Below, piece after piece: positions 53,127 to 62,998 of a stretch of 64,000 bases of DNA (positions are counted from its first letter, which is position 1; every line of letters starts with the position of its first letter). This DNA is from VXRJ01 sp964636705 (lineage in GTDB: Bacteria > Acidobacteriota > Vicinamibacteria > Vicinamibacterales > UBA8438). A program made the translations under genes and the position numbers. A model generated the notes under the pieces. The model searched no databases and was not told where the DNA came from. It saw only the letters and a list, made by a program, of their open reading frames with translations. The stretch is from NCBI GenBank assembly GCA_964636705.1, contig CAZWUJ010000002.1, forward strand, positions 62,001 to 126,000. Reading direction: 5' to 3'.

Positions 53127-53750
53127 CTAACGGGTGATCCAGGGACGGAACGCGTCCTCGCGCTCAAGGCGCTCGATCACCTGCTGCGCCTCCGGCTGAT
53201 TGCCGTAGGGCCCAACGAGCACGGCGAACATGGCGACGGGCGCACTCTCGGACGGGAGGGCAACAAACGCCGGATAGCCCCTCTCGGACAGCCGCCTCAC
53301 CAGTTGTTCCGCCGCGTTCCTGTCGCGCAGGGCCGAGACCTCCACCAGGTAGCCGTCCTCCCGTGCCGGGGTGATGGTCGGCTGCGTCGGGGCGGGATCA
53401 CCTGCCGGTGCCGCCGGTGTCCGTGGTGGTGGAGCGACAGCGCCAAGCACCTCCCCACTGCCTGCGGCAGCACCATCGAGCCGGTGGGGGTAAGTGAGAT
53501 TCACCCCTGCCAATGCAGACGTGGCCGGCTCCCGGCGCGGCGTGCTGATGACGGCGGGCGGTTCGTGAAGATCGAAAGCGGCAGTCCCGACGCTGCCGAA
53601 CTCCCCGGTCAAGGCCTGCGCAAGCGGGACCCCGCGACCGACCAGCACGCCGCACAGAAAGACCACCACACCAACGACGGCGGTTACCACGAAGAGAAAA
53701 ACCACCTGCTTCGGGCTGAGCCGAACCTGCGGGTGGGACGGGGCTGTCAC
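53127..53750 (-). CDS. SPOR-domain membrane protein
   Basis: A 207-residue protein with one N-terminal membrane helix (VVFLFVVTAVVGVVVFLCGVL), a long Pro/Ala-rich periplasmic linker (about residues 60-130), and a C-terminal SPOR domain: YLVEVSALRDRNAAEQLVRRL, then MFAVLVGPYGNQPEAQQVI. SPOR domains bind denuded glycan strands at the septum. The ATG overlaps the SPFH gene stop by four bases. Confidence 0.87.
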   Translation of the reverse strand: MTAPSHPQVRLSPKQVVFLFVVTAVVGVVVFLCGVLVGRGVPLAQALTGEFGSVGTAAFDLHEPPAVISTPRREPATSALAGVNLTYPHRLDGAAAGSGEVLGAVAPPPRTPAAPAGDPAPTQPTITPAREDGYLVEVSALRDRNAAEQLVRRLSERGYPAFVALPSESAPVAMFAVLVGPYGNQPEAQQVIERLEREDAFRPWITR

Positions 53751-54553
53751 TCGGGCTTGTCCGTCTTCTGGTCGGATGACGCTGCGGCGCCACGACCGGC
53801 GCCGCCGGCAAGGCCGCTCAGCGTGCCCGCCAGATCCATCGGCATCGGGAAGACGATCGTGGAGTTCTTTTCACCCGCTATCTCGGTCAGCGTCTGCAGA
53901 TAGCGAAGTACGGGCGCCAGCGGCTGCCGCGACATGATCCCGGCCGCCTCGGACAGCTTCTCCGAGGCGATGAACTCACCCTCCGCGTGGATGATCTTTG
54001 CCCGCTTTTCGCGCTCGGCCTCCGCCTGCCGCGCCATGGCGCGCTGCATGTCCACCGGCAGATCGACGTGCTTCACTTCGACGGACGAGACCTTTACGCC
54101 CCAAGGATCGGTGTGGGTATCGAGAATCTGCTGCAGTTGCTGGTTCAGCGACTCGCGCTCCGACAGCAGCCCGTCGAGTTCGACCTGGCCAAGCACGCTA
54201 CGCAATGTCGTCTGCGCGAGCTGGGAAGTCGCGTAGTGGAAGTTCTCCACCTCCACCACGGAGCGCTGCGGGTCCATCACGCGGAAGTAGACCACCGCGT
54301 TCACCTTCACCGAGACGTTGTCCTTGGTGATGACATCCTGCGGAGGCACGTCCATGACGATGGTCCGCAAGCTGACACGCACCATGCGATCGATCGGGGC
54401 AAAGACCAGAATGATGCCGGGGCCCTTCGACCTGGGATAGAGCTTGCCGAACCGGAAGATGACCGCCCGCTCGTACTCGTTGAGGATCTTGACGGAGTTG
54501 GCGAGGTACAGCAGTACGACTACAAGAAAGATCAGTTCCGGCCCGATGTTCAT
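53747..54553 (-). CDS. SPFH/stomatin-family membrane protein (slipin)
   Basis: A 268-residue protein with an N-terminal membrane anchor (LIFLVVVLLYLANSV) and a full SPFH domain: NEYERAVIFRFGKL, VVYFRVMDPQRSVVEVENF and TTLRSVLGQVELDGLLSERE. A Glu/Ala/Lys-rich coiled coil follows (ARQAEAEREKRAKIIHAEGE). Such slipins form membrane rings and pair with NfeD proteins. It is coupled by four-base overlaps to nfeD upstream and to the SPOR gene downstream. Confidence 0.92.
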   Translation of the reverse strand: MNIGPELIFLVVVLLYLANSVKILNEYERAVIFRFGKLYPRSKGPGIILVFAPIDRMVRVSLRTIVMDVPPQDVITKDNVSVKVNAVVYFRVMDPQRSVVEVENFHYATSQLAQTTLRSVLGQVELDGLLSERESLNQQLQQILDTHTDPWGVKVSSVEVKHVDLPVDMQRAMARQAEAEREKRAKIIHAEGEFIASEKLSEAAGIMSRQPLAPVLRYLQTLTEIAGEKNSTIVFPMPMDLAGTLSGLAGGAGRGAAASSDQKTDKPE

Positions 54554-55968
54554 GTTTCCTCCGCCACGGCCCGCTCACCCGCTCGCCTGACCCGCAGCAT
54601 CATGCCTTCGACGGCGACCACGCGCACCGCATCACCGTCCCGTATCGGGTGATCGGCCAGCGCCGTCCAGATCTCGCCATGCGTCTCCACGCGCCCTGTC
54701 CCGCCAGCCGGAATCGACCCGAGCGCCCGTCCCGGCGAATCGATCATACCGGACCGGCCCGTCACCGGGCGCGTCCGATGAGCCCTAATCCCGAGATGAG
54801 CCAGCATCGCAGTTATCAGCCCGAGACCCAGCATCGTCCCCAGCAGGAAAGGCAATCCCAGCCGCAGTTCCGGCAGCGCGGAATCGAACAGCAGGAGGCC
54901 ACCCATCATCATGCTGACCAGACCTCCGGTGGCCAGCAGACCGAACGTCGGGGTGAACATTTCGATTACGAGCAGCAGTAGTCCGAAAGCGATCAATAAC
55001 AGCCCGACGTAGTTGGTGGGCAGGATCTGAAAGGCGAAGAACGCCAGCAGCAGGCAGAGACCGCCAACCACACCCGGAACGATACCCCCGGGATTCCAGA
55101 GCTCGATCGTCAGGCCGAGGCTGCCGAGGCTGAACAGCAGGATAGCGATCTGCGGATGCGCCACTGCGCTGAGGAGCCTCTGCCGCCAGGTCATTTCGAC
55201 CGTCTCGATGTCGGCGCCGGCGAGCCGCACCACGGCGGACGCGCCGTCCCACCGGCGAACGTCCCGGCCGTCGAGTTGCGCGATCAGATCGTCGATATCA
55301 TCAGCTATCAGCTCGATGAGCGGCGGGTCTGCGTCCAGTGCCTCCTGTTCCGTAAAGGACCGGCTGTCGATCACGGCTTCCTCCGCCAGCGCGACGTTCC
55401 GGCCTCGACGGCTGGCAAGAGACCGGGCGTAGGCGGCAACATCGGAGGCTGCCTTCTCCGCCGCCGTCTCCTCCATCGACTCGCCGGTTCCAGAGACGGG
55501 GTGCGCGGCGCCGATGTGTGTGCCGGGCGCCATGGCGGCAATGTCGGCGGCAATCGTGATGAGAAAACCGGCCGACGCGGCGCGGGCTCCGCTTGGCCCC
55601 ACCCAGACGGCGACCGGCGTCTCGGCCTCGATGATCGCCTGATTGATCTCACGCGTGGAATCGACTAGGCCGCCGGGGGTGCGGAGCGTCAGGACGACGA
55701 GATCGGCGCGGTCCGCGTCGGCCTTCTCTATCGTTTGCTTGATGAACTCGGCGGAAACCGGATGTATCAGTGCGTCAACATCCGCCACATAGACCAGCCC
55801 GCGGCCGGGACGCGGAGCGGCGTCGCCGTTTCCGGCGCTCCCGCCAGTCTGGGGTTCCTGCGCCTGCAGAAACGGATGGATGACGGAGCCGACGAACAGC
55901 AGGCCCCAGGAGAAGAGGGTGAGCCAGAGGCCTGGTCGGATCCGGCGTCGGGCATGCCTGAGTGACAT
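54550..55968 (-). CDS. nfeD: NfeD-family membrane serine protease (ClpP-class)
   Basis: A 472-residue membrane protein. A ClpP-like protease domain holds the catalytic Ser in GPSGARAASAGFLI, with a Lys later in AEKAASDVAAYA. Four to five membrane helices follow (AILLFSLGSLGLTIEL onward), and a C-terminal OB-fold has GTGRVETHGEIWTAL and VVAVEGMMLRV. NfeD proteases act with SPFH proteins, and the next gene is one. GATAAT (55979-55974) lies 5 bases before the ATG with no ribosome site, so the transcript may be leaderless. Confidence 0.92.
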   Translation of the reverse strand: MSLRHARRRIRPGLWLTLFSWGLLFVGSVIHPFLQAQEPQTGGSAGNGDAAPRPGRGLVYVADVDALIHPVSAEFIKQTIEKADADRADLVVLTLRTPGGLVDSTREINQAIIEAETPVAVWVGPSGARAASAGFLITIAADIAAMAPGTHIGAAHPVSGTGESMEETAAEKAASDVAAYARSLASRRGRNVALAEEAVIDSRSFTEQEALDADPPLIELIADDIDDLIAQLDGRDVRRWDGASAVVRLAGADIETVEMTWRQRLLSAVAHPQIAILLFSLGSLGLTIELWNPGGIVPGVVGGLCLLLAFFAFQILPTNYVGLLLIAFGLLLLVIEMFTPTFGLLATGGLVSMMMGGLLLFDSALPELRLGLPFLLGTMLGLGLITAMLAHLGIRAHRTRPVTGRSGMIDSPGRALGSIPAGGTGRVETHGEIWTALADHPIRDGDAVRVVAVEGMMLRVRRAGERAVAEET

Positions 55969-56044
55969 GATCCATTATCGCGCCATTCGGCGCGCAGTTC
56001 CTCGTCCGAGTTACGGTCAATTATCGCATAGACTTACGTTGTCC

Positions 56045-56683
56045 ATGTCGACGGCCGCCATTCTTGCCGGCGGGCAAGCGCGCCGGTTCGGCGGCTACCC
56101 CAAGGCGTTGCTCCCGCTCGGACGGCAACGGATCATCGATCGGCTCGTGCGGGTGCTCGGTTCAGTCGTCGACAATGTCGTCATCGTCCGGAACACACCC
56201 GACGCCGAGCCGCTTCCCGTCGGCAAAGCATGCGTGGTCGGCGACTGCATTCCGCACGCCGGCCCCCTCGGTGGCCTGCACGCCGCGTTGTCCATCTCGC
56301 CTTCTCCCTGCACCCTGGTCGTTGCGGGCGACATGCCGTTCGTGTCCGGCCCGTTCCTGGCCCATCTGCTCGCATTGGGATTGGGCGACGAAGCTGTCGA
56401 CGCCGTCGTGCCGCGCACCAGCGACGGATGGCACCCGTTGTGCGGCTGCTACCGGGGATGGTGCCTTGGACGGATCGAAGACCGCATCCGGCGCGACGCA
56501 CTCAAGACGAGCGCACTGCTGGACGATCTGCGAACGCGGGTCCTGACAGAGGCCGAACTGGCGCCCTACGATTCGGACGGCGCGTTGCTGTTCAACGTCA
56601 ATACGCCAGCCGACTACTCACGGGCGCTCGCCATCGGCGCATATCGTACCGATGGTGAGAGAGTTCAGGAACACCTCCCATGA
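56045..56683 (+). CDS. mobA: Molybdenum cofactor guanylyltransferase (MobA)
   Basis: A 212-residue nucleotidyltransferase that adds GMP to molybdopterin. Family motifs are AAILAGGQARRFGG at the N-terminus, KALLPLG, GPLGGLHAAL and VVAGDMPFVSGPFL, where the Asp binds Mg. The C-terminal FNVNTPADYSRAL is typical. The ATG at 56045 has no clear ribosome site. Its stop overlaps the argS ATG by four bases. No molybdoenzyme gene is in the window. Confidence 0.9.
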   Translation: MSTAAILAGGQARRFGGYPKALLPLGRQRIIDRLVRVLGSVVDNVVIVRNTPDAEPLPVGKACVVGDCIPHAGPLGGLHAALSISPSPCTLVVAGDMPFVSGPFLAHLLALGLGDEAVDAVVPRTSDGWHPLCGCYRGWCLGRIEDRIRRDALKTSALLDDLRTRVLTEAELAPYDSDGALLFNVNTPADYSRALAIGAYRTDGERVQEHLP

Positions 56684-58707
56684 TTCTCCCGATTCACCAG
56701 GAACTCCGAGCCCGCGTCCGCGACGCCCTCGTGACCCTCTACGGAATCGCGCCGGAGCAACTGCCGGCCATCGTGGTCCAGTTGCCACCGCGGCGGGCGA
56801 TGGGCGACCTCGGAATCACGGTTGCCTTCGAACTGGCGCGGACACTGCGCAAGGCCCCAAGGGTAATCGCCACCGAGCTGATCGACGCCCTGGGAAGCAT
56901 CGCCGGCGTCGCGGACGTCGTTGCCGCCCCCAACGGCTACGTCAACATCTTCCTGCGCCGCGCGGAATTCACCCGAAACCTGTTCCCGCCCGCACCCGAC
57001 GCCGGCCGGGTCCCGTCGACCTCGCCAACCGCCTCGCGCAAGGCGATCGTGGAACACACCGCCATCAACCCCAATAAGGCGGCGCACATCGGCCACCTGC
57101 GCAACGCCGCCCTGGGTGACACACTCGCTCGGGTCCTCCGCTTCCTCGACCACCCCGTCGAGGTGCAGAACTACATCGACGACACCGGGGTCCAGGTAGC
57201 GGACGTCGTGGTCGGCTTCGAACAACTGCATCGGATGTCCGTCGAAGCAGTCTCCGCACTCGCCGGACAACCGCGGTTCGACCACTACTGCTGGGACCTC
57301 TATGCGGCCGTGACGCGATGGTACGAAGAGGACGCGGCACGTCTCGAGCACCGGACACGGGCGCTGCATGACCTCGAGCACGGCGCCGATCCGGCCGCCG
57401 CCCTCGGCGCGCTCGTTGCGGACCGGATCGTCCGTTGCCACCTCGCGACGCTCGCGCGAATGAACATCGAGTACGACCTGCTGACGCGCGAGAGCGACAT
57501 CCTTCGCCTGCATTTCTGGGCGCGAGCGTTCGAGGTGCTGAAGGCAGCCGACGCGATTCACCTCGCCGAGTCGGGGCCGCAGGCCGGCTGCTGGGTGATG
57601 CCGATCGAAGGCGGCGAGGTCGACGACACGGGGCCGCGAAGCGGACCGAAGTCTGCCACGAAGGTCATCGTCCGCTCCAATGGCACCGTCACCTACGTCG
57701 GCAAGGACATCGCCTACCAGTTCTGGAAGTTCGGCCTCCTGGGCCGCGACTTCCACTACGCACCACACAGCATCCAGCACTCCGGTCATCCGCTTTGGAC
57801 CACGATCTCGAGTCCGTCCGGCAGGACGACGGGAAGCGCGCGGCGGCCAGAGACTCCGTTCGGCGCGGCATCAAGCGTCTACAACGTGATCGATACGCGC
57901 CAGTCGTACCTCCAGCAACTCCTCGTTCAGGCGCTTGCGGCCGCCGGCCGTCCCCGGGAGGCGGAGCAGTCCACGCACGTATCGTACGAGATGGTCGCGC
58001 TGTCGCGGCAGACCGCCGAGGCGCTCGGGTTTCCGGTCGAGACCGAGGGGAATCAGCGGGTCGTGGAGGTGTCCGGCCGAAAGGGTCTCGGCGTGAAGGC
58101 GGACGACCTGCTCGACCGCGTCACCGGGGCGGCCCGGGCTGAAGCCGTCGCGCGTCACGACGATCTGGCGGACGATGCAGACGAGGCGGACCGAATTGCG
58201 GGGATCATCGCCTGCGCAGCGATCCGCTATTTCATGATCAAGTACTCGCGCGGCAAGCTCATCGCATTCGACATCGACGAAGCGCTGAGCTTCGAGGGAG
58301 AGAGCGGACCCTACCTGCAGTACGCCACCGTCCGTGCGGCGAACATCCTGCGCAAACTGGCTGAAGCGGACGGGACGGATGAACGGGGCCTGATTGCCGC
58401 CATCGAGGATCTTCCCGACACGCCACTGACTTCGGATCCGGAATCCGAGGTATGGGCGCTCATCCTCGAGGCGTCACGACTTGACGAGGTTGCCGATCAG
58501 TCGATCCGCTCGCTCGAGCTTTCCGTGCTCGCGAAGTACGCCTTCAACCTCGCGCAGCAGTTCAACGCGTTCTACCACCGCGCGCCCGTCGTTGCCGAAC
58601 CCGACCGTGCCACGAGACTCTGGCGCGCCGCAGCGGTGCTCCACGTCCGCAATCAAATGACGAGGGCGCTGGCGCTGATGGGTTGCGAGGTCCCCCCGCG
58701 CATGTAG
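56680..58707 (+). CDS. argS: Arginyl-tRNA synthetase
   Basis: A 675-residue class I synthetase. It has the N-terminal Arg-tRNA domain, then HTAINPNKAAHIGHLRN with an intact HIGH signature and NYIDDTGVQVADVV. The second ATP motif, KMSKS in other enzymes, is degenerate (EVSGRKGLGVKADDL), as in many ArgS. The C-terminal DALR anticodon domain holds NAFYHRAPV and a final RNQMTRALALMG. It is longer than the roughly 580 residues of E. coli ArgS because of inserts in the catalytic region (around residues 180-240 and 360-405). Confidence 0.95.
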   Translation: MILPIHQELRARVRDALVTLYGIAPEQLPAIVVQLPPRRAMGDLGITVAFELARTLRKAPRVIATELIDALGSIAGVADVVAAPNGYVNIFLRRAEFTRNLFPPAPDAGRVPSTSPTASRKAIVEHTAINPNKAAHIGHLRNAALGDTLARVLRFLDHPVEVQNYIDDTGVQVADVVVGFEQLHRMSVEAVSALAGQPRFDHYCWDLYAAVTRWYEEDAARLEHRTRALHDLEHGADPAAALGALVADRIVRCHLATLARMNIEYDLLTRESDILRLHFWARAFEVLKAADAIHLAESGPQAGCWVMPIEGGEVDDTGPRSGPKSATKVIVRSNGTVTYVGKDIAYQFWKFGLLGRDFHYAPHSIQHSGHPLWTTISSPSGRTTGSARRPETPFGAASSVYNVIDTRQSYLQQLLVQALAAAGRPREAEQSTHVSYEMVALSRQTAEALGFPVETEGNQRVVEVSGRKGLGVKADDLLDRVTGAARAEAVARHDDLADDADEADRIAGIIACAAIRYFMIKYSRGKLIAFDIDEALSFEGESGPYLQYATVRAANILRKLAEADGTDERGLIAAIEDLPDTPLTSDPESEVWALILEASRLDEVADQSIRSLELSVLAKYAFNLAQQFNAFYHRAPVVAEPDRATRLWRAAAVLHVRNQMTRALALMGCEVPPRM

Positions 58708-58747
58708 CGTCACGCCCGCGCGCGGCGTGTAGTACCCTGCCCGCGCA

Positions 58748-59290
58748 ATGGCCGCCGGCGACTCTCCACACACTCCCCTCTTCTCCGCGGAGGAGATCCA
58801 TCAACGGGTCGGGGAAATCGCGACGGCCATCGAGAGCGACGCGCCTCAAGGGGAGACCGTCCACCTCATCGGGGTCCTGACCGGAGGGTTCGTGTTTCTC
58901 GCCGATCTGGTGCGCGCGCTGTCGAGGCCCGTCACAGTGGATTTCGTCCGTTGCTCCAGCTACGGGAACCGGACTGTAACGTCTGGCGAGGTGCTCTGGA
59001 GCCTCGTGCCGCGCGATGTCCACGGACGCTACGTCGTCGTTGTCGACGACATCGTCGACAGCGGTCTGACCCTGCACGCAATCCGCGCCCGGCTGGAGAG
59101 GCAGCGGCCGTCCCGCCTGCGCGCTGCCTGTCTGCTCGACAAGCCGTCGCGGCGTCGTTGCCACGTGCCGGTTGAGTTCGTCGGCTTTTCCATCGACGAC
59201 GTGTTCGTCGTCGGCTACGGACTCGACCACGCGGAGCAGTACCGTCACCTTTCCTACATCGCCAAACTGGACGAGAGCCCGGCCAGCTAG
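58748..59290 (+). CDS. hpt: Hypoxanthine phosphoribosyltransferase
   Basis: Purine-salvage enzyme of 180 residues. The PRPP-binding motif is VVVVDDIVDSGLTL; the flexible loop follows the strand FVRCSSYGNRTVTSGEV; the base-binding region is VEFVGFSIDDVFVVGYGLD with the family's Asp-containing end. The ATG at 58748 lies 40 bases after argS. The 3' end overlaps the convergent TonB receptor stop by four bases. Confidence 0.93.
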   Translation: MAAGDSPHTPLFSAEEIHQRVGEIATAIESDAPQGETVHLIGVLTGGFVFLADLVRALSRPVTVDFVRCSSYGNRTVTSGEVLWSLVPRDVHGRYVVVVDDIVDSGLTLHAIRARLERQRPSRLRAACLLDKPSRRRCHVPVEFVGFSIDDVFVVGYGLDHAEQYRHLSYIAKLDESPAS

Positions 59291-62184
59291 AACTGAACCC
59301 GTGCGCCCAACTTGAATGCGATGGGGTCAAGTGCGGCGATCACCCGCTCACCGTCTCCCGTGCGAAGTGAAGAGTTGGTCACGGCATTGGAGTTCAGGAG
59401 GTTGTAGACGTCCAGCATCAGGGTGAGACGGCCGCGCGCCCCGACGGTTAGCGCCTTGTCCAGGCGAACGTCGACAATCGTCACGTTCTCGGAACGGTTC
59501 GCGGACAGGTCGCTCAGAAAAACCGGCACGCCGGTGCCGGTGCCTGGAATGTCCACCCGCTGGATCAGGGAATACGGCCACCCGCTCTGGTGCCGCACAT
59601 TGCCGGAAAGACCGATCTCGGCCGGCAGCGTGTAGCGCGCCAGCAGGCGCGCCCCCCAATTCGTTGTCGCCTGGCGCGCACCGACATCAAGGCCATGGTT
59701 CTGCCAGATCCGGCCATGGCCCCCGGAACCAACGACCAGAGGGTCGGTATAGAGCGGGCTTCGCACTTCGCCGGACGCCGAGCGAAACTCGTCCCGCCAC
59801 TGGTAGTCGAAACTCGCCTGCAACAGGAATCCACCGGTGAACCGCCGGTCGATCGCCACCTGCACGGTGTCGTAGGAGGCCCCAATGCCGGGAAACGCGG
59901 CGATCCGGTTCTGCACGACTCCCGCCACGCCTCCCGGGACACGCTGGACGTTGAGCGTCGCGCCCGTCAGTGCGTTCAGCGGACAGTCCCATTCGGGATC
60001 GACGCCGCACGCGATACCCTGCCCGGCCAGCAGCGCGGCTTGCTGCGGCACGTTCCAGATCCCGCTGTCGCCACTGAGGCTCTTGTGGACGTAGGAGACC
60101 CGGAGCGATGTATCCGAAGCAACCTCATGCTCCAGCGAATAGTTGAATTCGTCGACGTATTCGGGCGGCAGCTCCGGATCGACCGGGGTGCCCTCGGCTC
60201 CGGAAACCGCGCCCGTCGCACCCTGCTTGTCCAGCTTGGCCCCCAACTCGTTCGGACCGTCGTAGAGGCCGTCAGCGTTCGGATCGAGGAACGCGTACCG
60301 GATCCAAGCCGTGCTCGCGGGATTGGCATCCTCGTGCGCGTCTGCCAGATTGATGTAGTACCGGCCATAGTGCGCCTTGAACACCGTGCGCGGCGCCGGC
60401 GACAACGTCAGTCCGAGACGCGGCGCCCACGTGTTCCAGACGACGTTGGTCTTTCCCGCGGTGGTTCCGGAAGGAAAGAACTCGGCAAAGAACGGATCGG
60501 ATACCGAATCCAGGAAATACGTGCGCTGCTGCTCGTACCGGACACCCAGGTTCAACGTCAGCCAGCTCGACGGTCGCCAGGTGTCCTGCACGAACAGCGC
60601 GTGATGCCGGTTTCGGTTGTCCGACGCGATTTCCCCCTCGGCCGGCATGTTGAAGAGCATGATCCGATCCGCGTGGAAGGGGCGGTCGTTCGTACTGTCG
60701 TCGAGGTACCGGACGTGTCCGGAGCTGGCGTTCGATCCGAACCGGCTACTGTCGATCTGGAACTCGTACCCCACCTTGAAGTCGTGGCTGCCCGCCAGGT
60801 CGGGGGTGTAGTGATTCAACTTGACGGTGGCCTGCGGTTTCCATCGGACGAACGTGAACGGCGGCGATCCATTGGCTCCGGGAAACCACCCTGCGCCGCT
60901 CAGGCGGCCGGTCGCGGTGTCCAGACGCGGAGGCTGCTGCCCCGGATCGACCTGCGGCACCATTGGCCAGCCGAACCCGAAGTGTTTGCCGGCAGCGGTC
61001 ATGAACGTCCGATCGTTCCAGACGCGCTGCCACTCCACCTTGTGAGCCCAACTCCAACTCGCCTGGGCGAGAACGGAATCCGGGCCGACGTCGGTGGAGA
61101 GACCCCGCTTCGGCTTCTCCTTCAGCCCCCAGTTCGTGTAGCCGATCAGCCGATCCCGGTCGCTTGCGCGCAGCGTTGCCTTGCCACCGAACGAATCGAA
61201 GTCGCCGAGGTCGGTAGCGACCCCGCGGTCGACGCCGGAAACCACCTTGTCGATGCGGAAGTGGTTGTAGAACCCATAGAACCATGCCCGGTCGCGCGCA
61301 ATGGGTCCGCCCAGATCCGCATGCGTCTCGAAGAACAGCAGGTTCGGGTTTCCCGTATAGCCGCGCGCCGCGAGATCCGCGTCGGTGTTGTCGCCAACGA
61401 ATCCCTCGGGCTCGTAGTCGCCGTGGAACAACCCGCTGAAGTCGTTGCCGCCGCTCTTCATCGTCATCATGACGAGCGAGCCCGGCGCAGTCATTTCCAC
61501 GTCGTTGCCGGCCGCCGTCGTCGTGAATTCCTCGATCGAGTAGTAGTCAAAATAGAATCCCGTCCCGCCGTCGCCTTCGGTCGTGTCGACCCCGTCGGCA
61601 AGGACCCGGTTCTGATTGCGGATGCCGAAGCTCTCGTACTCCGTCTGCTGGCTCTTGTGGGATCCGCCCACATCGAATCCCCGCATCCGGACACCCGCCG
61701 TCTGCCCCAGCACCGACCACACGTCCGTCGCGGACGGCACTTCCTGCAGTTCAGTCACGCCGAAGTCGTTGACCAGGGCCATCGTCCGGGCGTCGATGAC
61801 CGGCGCGTCACCCGTCACCGTGATCGTTTCGGCAACTTCGACCAGCTCCAGCCCCGCATCGATCCGGATCACCCGGTTCCCCTCTACAATCACGCCTTCG
61901 CGCACGACGGTTCTGAACCCGGGCAAGCTGAAGGTGACGTCATAGGCGCCCCGCCCGAGGGCCCGGAACCGGTACGACCCGTCACTCAGCGTCACCGTGA
62001 CCGTTGGCGCAATCAGGGTCTCGCCCGCGAGCGTGACCGTCACTCCGGGCACGGCGAGACCCTGGCTGTCGGTAACGGTCCCCTCGATCTCGGCCAGGAC
62101 CTGGGCAGTCGCCGGCGCCGCGAGCAGCCCCGTCAACAACAGAGGGATCGAGCATCGATACAGAAAGTTCGTTGCGCGGAACAC
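59287..62184 (-). CDS. Large TonB-dependent receptor with carboxypeptidase-regulatory-like N-domain
   Basis: A 965-residue outer-membrane receptor. A signal peptide (IPLLLTGLLAAPATAQ) is followed by a beta-sandwich (IEGTVTDSQGLAVPGVTVTL, residues about 30-110), a plug-like region (ITVTGDAPVIDARTMALV, then QEVPSATDVWSVLGQ) and a long barrel ending in FKLGARVQF with the C-terminal Phe. This architecture is the expanded SusC/OmpA-like type abundant in Acidobacteriota and is often tied to oligosaccharide or peptide uptake; the ligand is unknown. The GTG at 62184 follows AAGGAG by 8 bases and is preferred over an ATG at 62364. Confidence 0.9.
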   Translation of the reverse strand: MFRATNFLYRCSIPLLLTGLLAAPATAQVLAEIEGTVTDSQGLAVPGVTVTLAGETLIAPTVTVTLSDGSYRFRALGRGAYDVTFSLPGFRTVVREGVIVEGNRVIRIDAGLELVEVAETITVTGDAPVIDARTMALVNDFGVTELQEVPSATDVWSVLGQTAGVRMRGFDVGGSHKSQQTEYESFGIRNQNRVLADGVDTTEGDGGTGFYFDYYSIEEFTTTAAGNDVEMTAPGSLVMMTMKSGGNDFSGLFHGDYEPEGFVGDNTDADLAARGYTGNPNLLFFETHADLGGPIARDRAWFYGFYNHFRIDKVVSGVDRGVATDLGDFDSFGGKATLRASDRDRLIGYTNWGLKEKPKRGLSTDVGPDSVLAQASWSWAHKVEWQRVWNDRTFMTAAGKHFGFGWPMVPQVDPGQQPPRLDTATGRLSGAGWFPGANGSPPFTFVRWKPQATVKLNHYTPDLAGSHDFKVGYEFQIDSSRFGSNASSGHVRYLDDSTNDRPFHADRIMLFNMPAEGEIASDNRNRHHALFVQDTWRPSSWLTLNLGVRYEQQRTYFLDSVSDPFFAEFFPSGTTAGKTNVVWNTWAPRLGLTLSPAPRTVFKAHYGRYYINLADAHEDANPASTAWIRYAFLDPNADGLYDGPNELGAKLDKQGATGAVSGAEGTPVDPELPPEYVDEFNYSLEHEVASDTSLRVSYVHKSLSGDSGIWNVPQQAALLAGQGIACGVDPEWDCPLNALTGATLNVQRVPGGVAGVVQNRIAAFPGIGASYDTVQVAIDRRFTGGFLLQASFDYQWRDEFRSASGEVRSPLYTDPLVVGSGGHGRIWQNHGLDVGARQATTNWGARLLARYTLPAEIGLSGNVRHQSGWPYSLIQRVDIPGTGTGVPVFLSDLSANRSENVTIVDVRLDKALTVGARGRLTLMLDVYNLLNSNAVTNSSLRTGDGERVIAALDPIAFKLGARVQF

Positions 62185-62251
62185 GACAGAGTCTCCTTGC
62201 TGAGAATGGGCGGACCTCGTTCGCGGGAAGGCGCCCCAACGAACGGACATT

Positions 62252-62998
62252 CTATTCGTAGGTAAGGCGAGGGAGGCGCCAATGGCCGGCCAGCAAGTGA
62301 TCGGTGGCGGTGTCGAGAGCGGCGGCGAAGGCGTTCGGTCGCATCCGCTCCCGAAACGGGGCAAGCGAGTCCGCCGCCTCCCTGCGGAGTCTCGTCATGG
62401 TTTCCCCGTCGGCATCGTGGCGGGCAGCTTCGGCCAGCCCCTGGTCGAGCGCGGCAAGGCGTTCGATCAGATTGCGGCGAACCGCGCCACGAAGCGCCCC
62501 GGCGGTGGGGCGCGCCTCGCCGACCACCATCCGGGCGCGCGCGATCGCCTGATCGAGCGCCGGCGCAGGCTGCCCGGAGAGGGGCGACCAGTCCGCGAGC
62601 GCGGATCCAAGGCAGTCGAGATGCGCCGACAGGGAACGGCGCCGGCGGCGGGCTCGGTCTCCCGCTTCAGAATGGAAACCTCGCGCGGCCAAATCCGGTG
62701 GCGCCCCGCCCTCCTCGGCATCGGCGCCGGCAACGTGGACGGCGCGCTTCCAGCCATCGAAGAGGGTCAGAACGTCCGCTTCGCAGAACTCGACGCGGAC
62801 CGGATGGCGGCGCGGACCCCGACCGTAGTAGCGAGCATAGCGTTGATCGATGCCGCGGCGCACAACGCTCAACGGAATGCCTGCCTCGGCCCAGGCGCAA
62901 ACCATCTCGAAGGCGGGACCGACGATCCGGATCAGGTGGCCGTCGTTCTTTCGGCAGAGGTACGCCTCGACCGCACGGCAGTATTCTCCCGCGTCCAT
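62252..62998 (-). CDS. Conserved protein of unknown function beside coaX
   Basis: I do not recognise a family. The 248-residue product is soluble, Arg- and Ala-rich and mostly helical by composition. The N-terminal half includes EYCRAVEAYLCRKNDG, EMVCAWAEAGIPLSVVRRGID and RVEFCEADVLTLFDGWKRAV; the C-terminal half repeats helical segments such as RNLIERLAALDQGLAEA and PNAFAAALDTATDHLLAGHW. The helical first part with a regularly spaced Trp/Leu pattern could be a DNA- or protein-binding adaptor. The ATG overlaps the coaX stop by one base (TGATG), so it is co-translated with coaX. Confidence 0.7.
   Translation of the reverse strand: MDAGEYCRAVEAYLCRKNDGHLIRIVGPAFEMVCAWAEAGIPLSVVRRGIDQRYARYYGRGPRRHPVRVEFCEADVLTLFDGWKRAVHVAGADAEEGGAPPDLAARGFHSEAGDRARRRRRSLSAHLDCLGSALADWSPLSGQPAPALDQAIARARMVVGEARPTAGALRGAVRRNLIERLAALDQGLAEAARHDADGETMTRLRREAADSLAPFRERMRPNAFAAALDTATDHLLAGHWRLPRLTYE

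Noticed and set aside
59590..62265. 891-codon open frame on the plus strand opposite the second TonB receptor
   Set aside because: Arg- and Pro-rich translation with no domain, complementary to a well-supported receptor gene.
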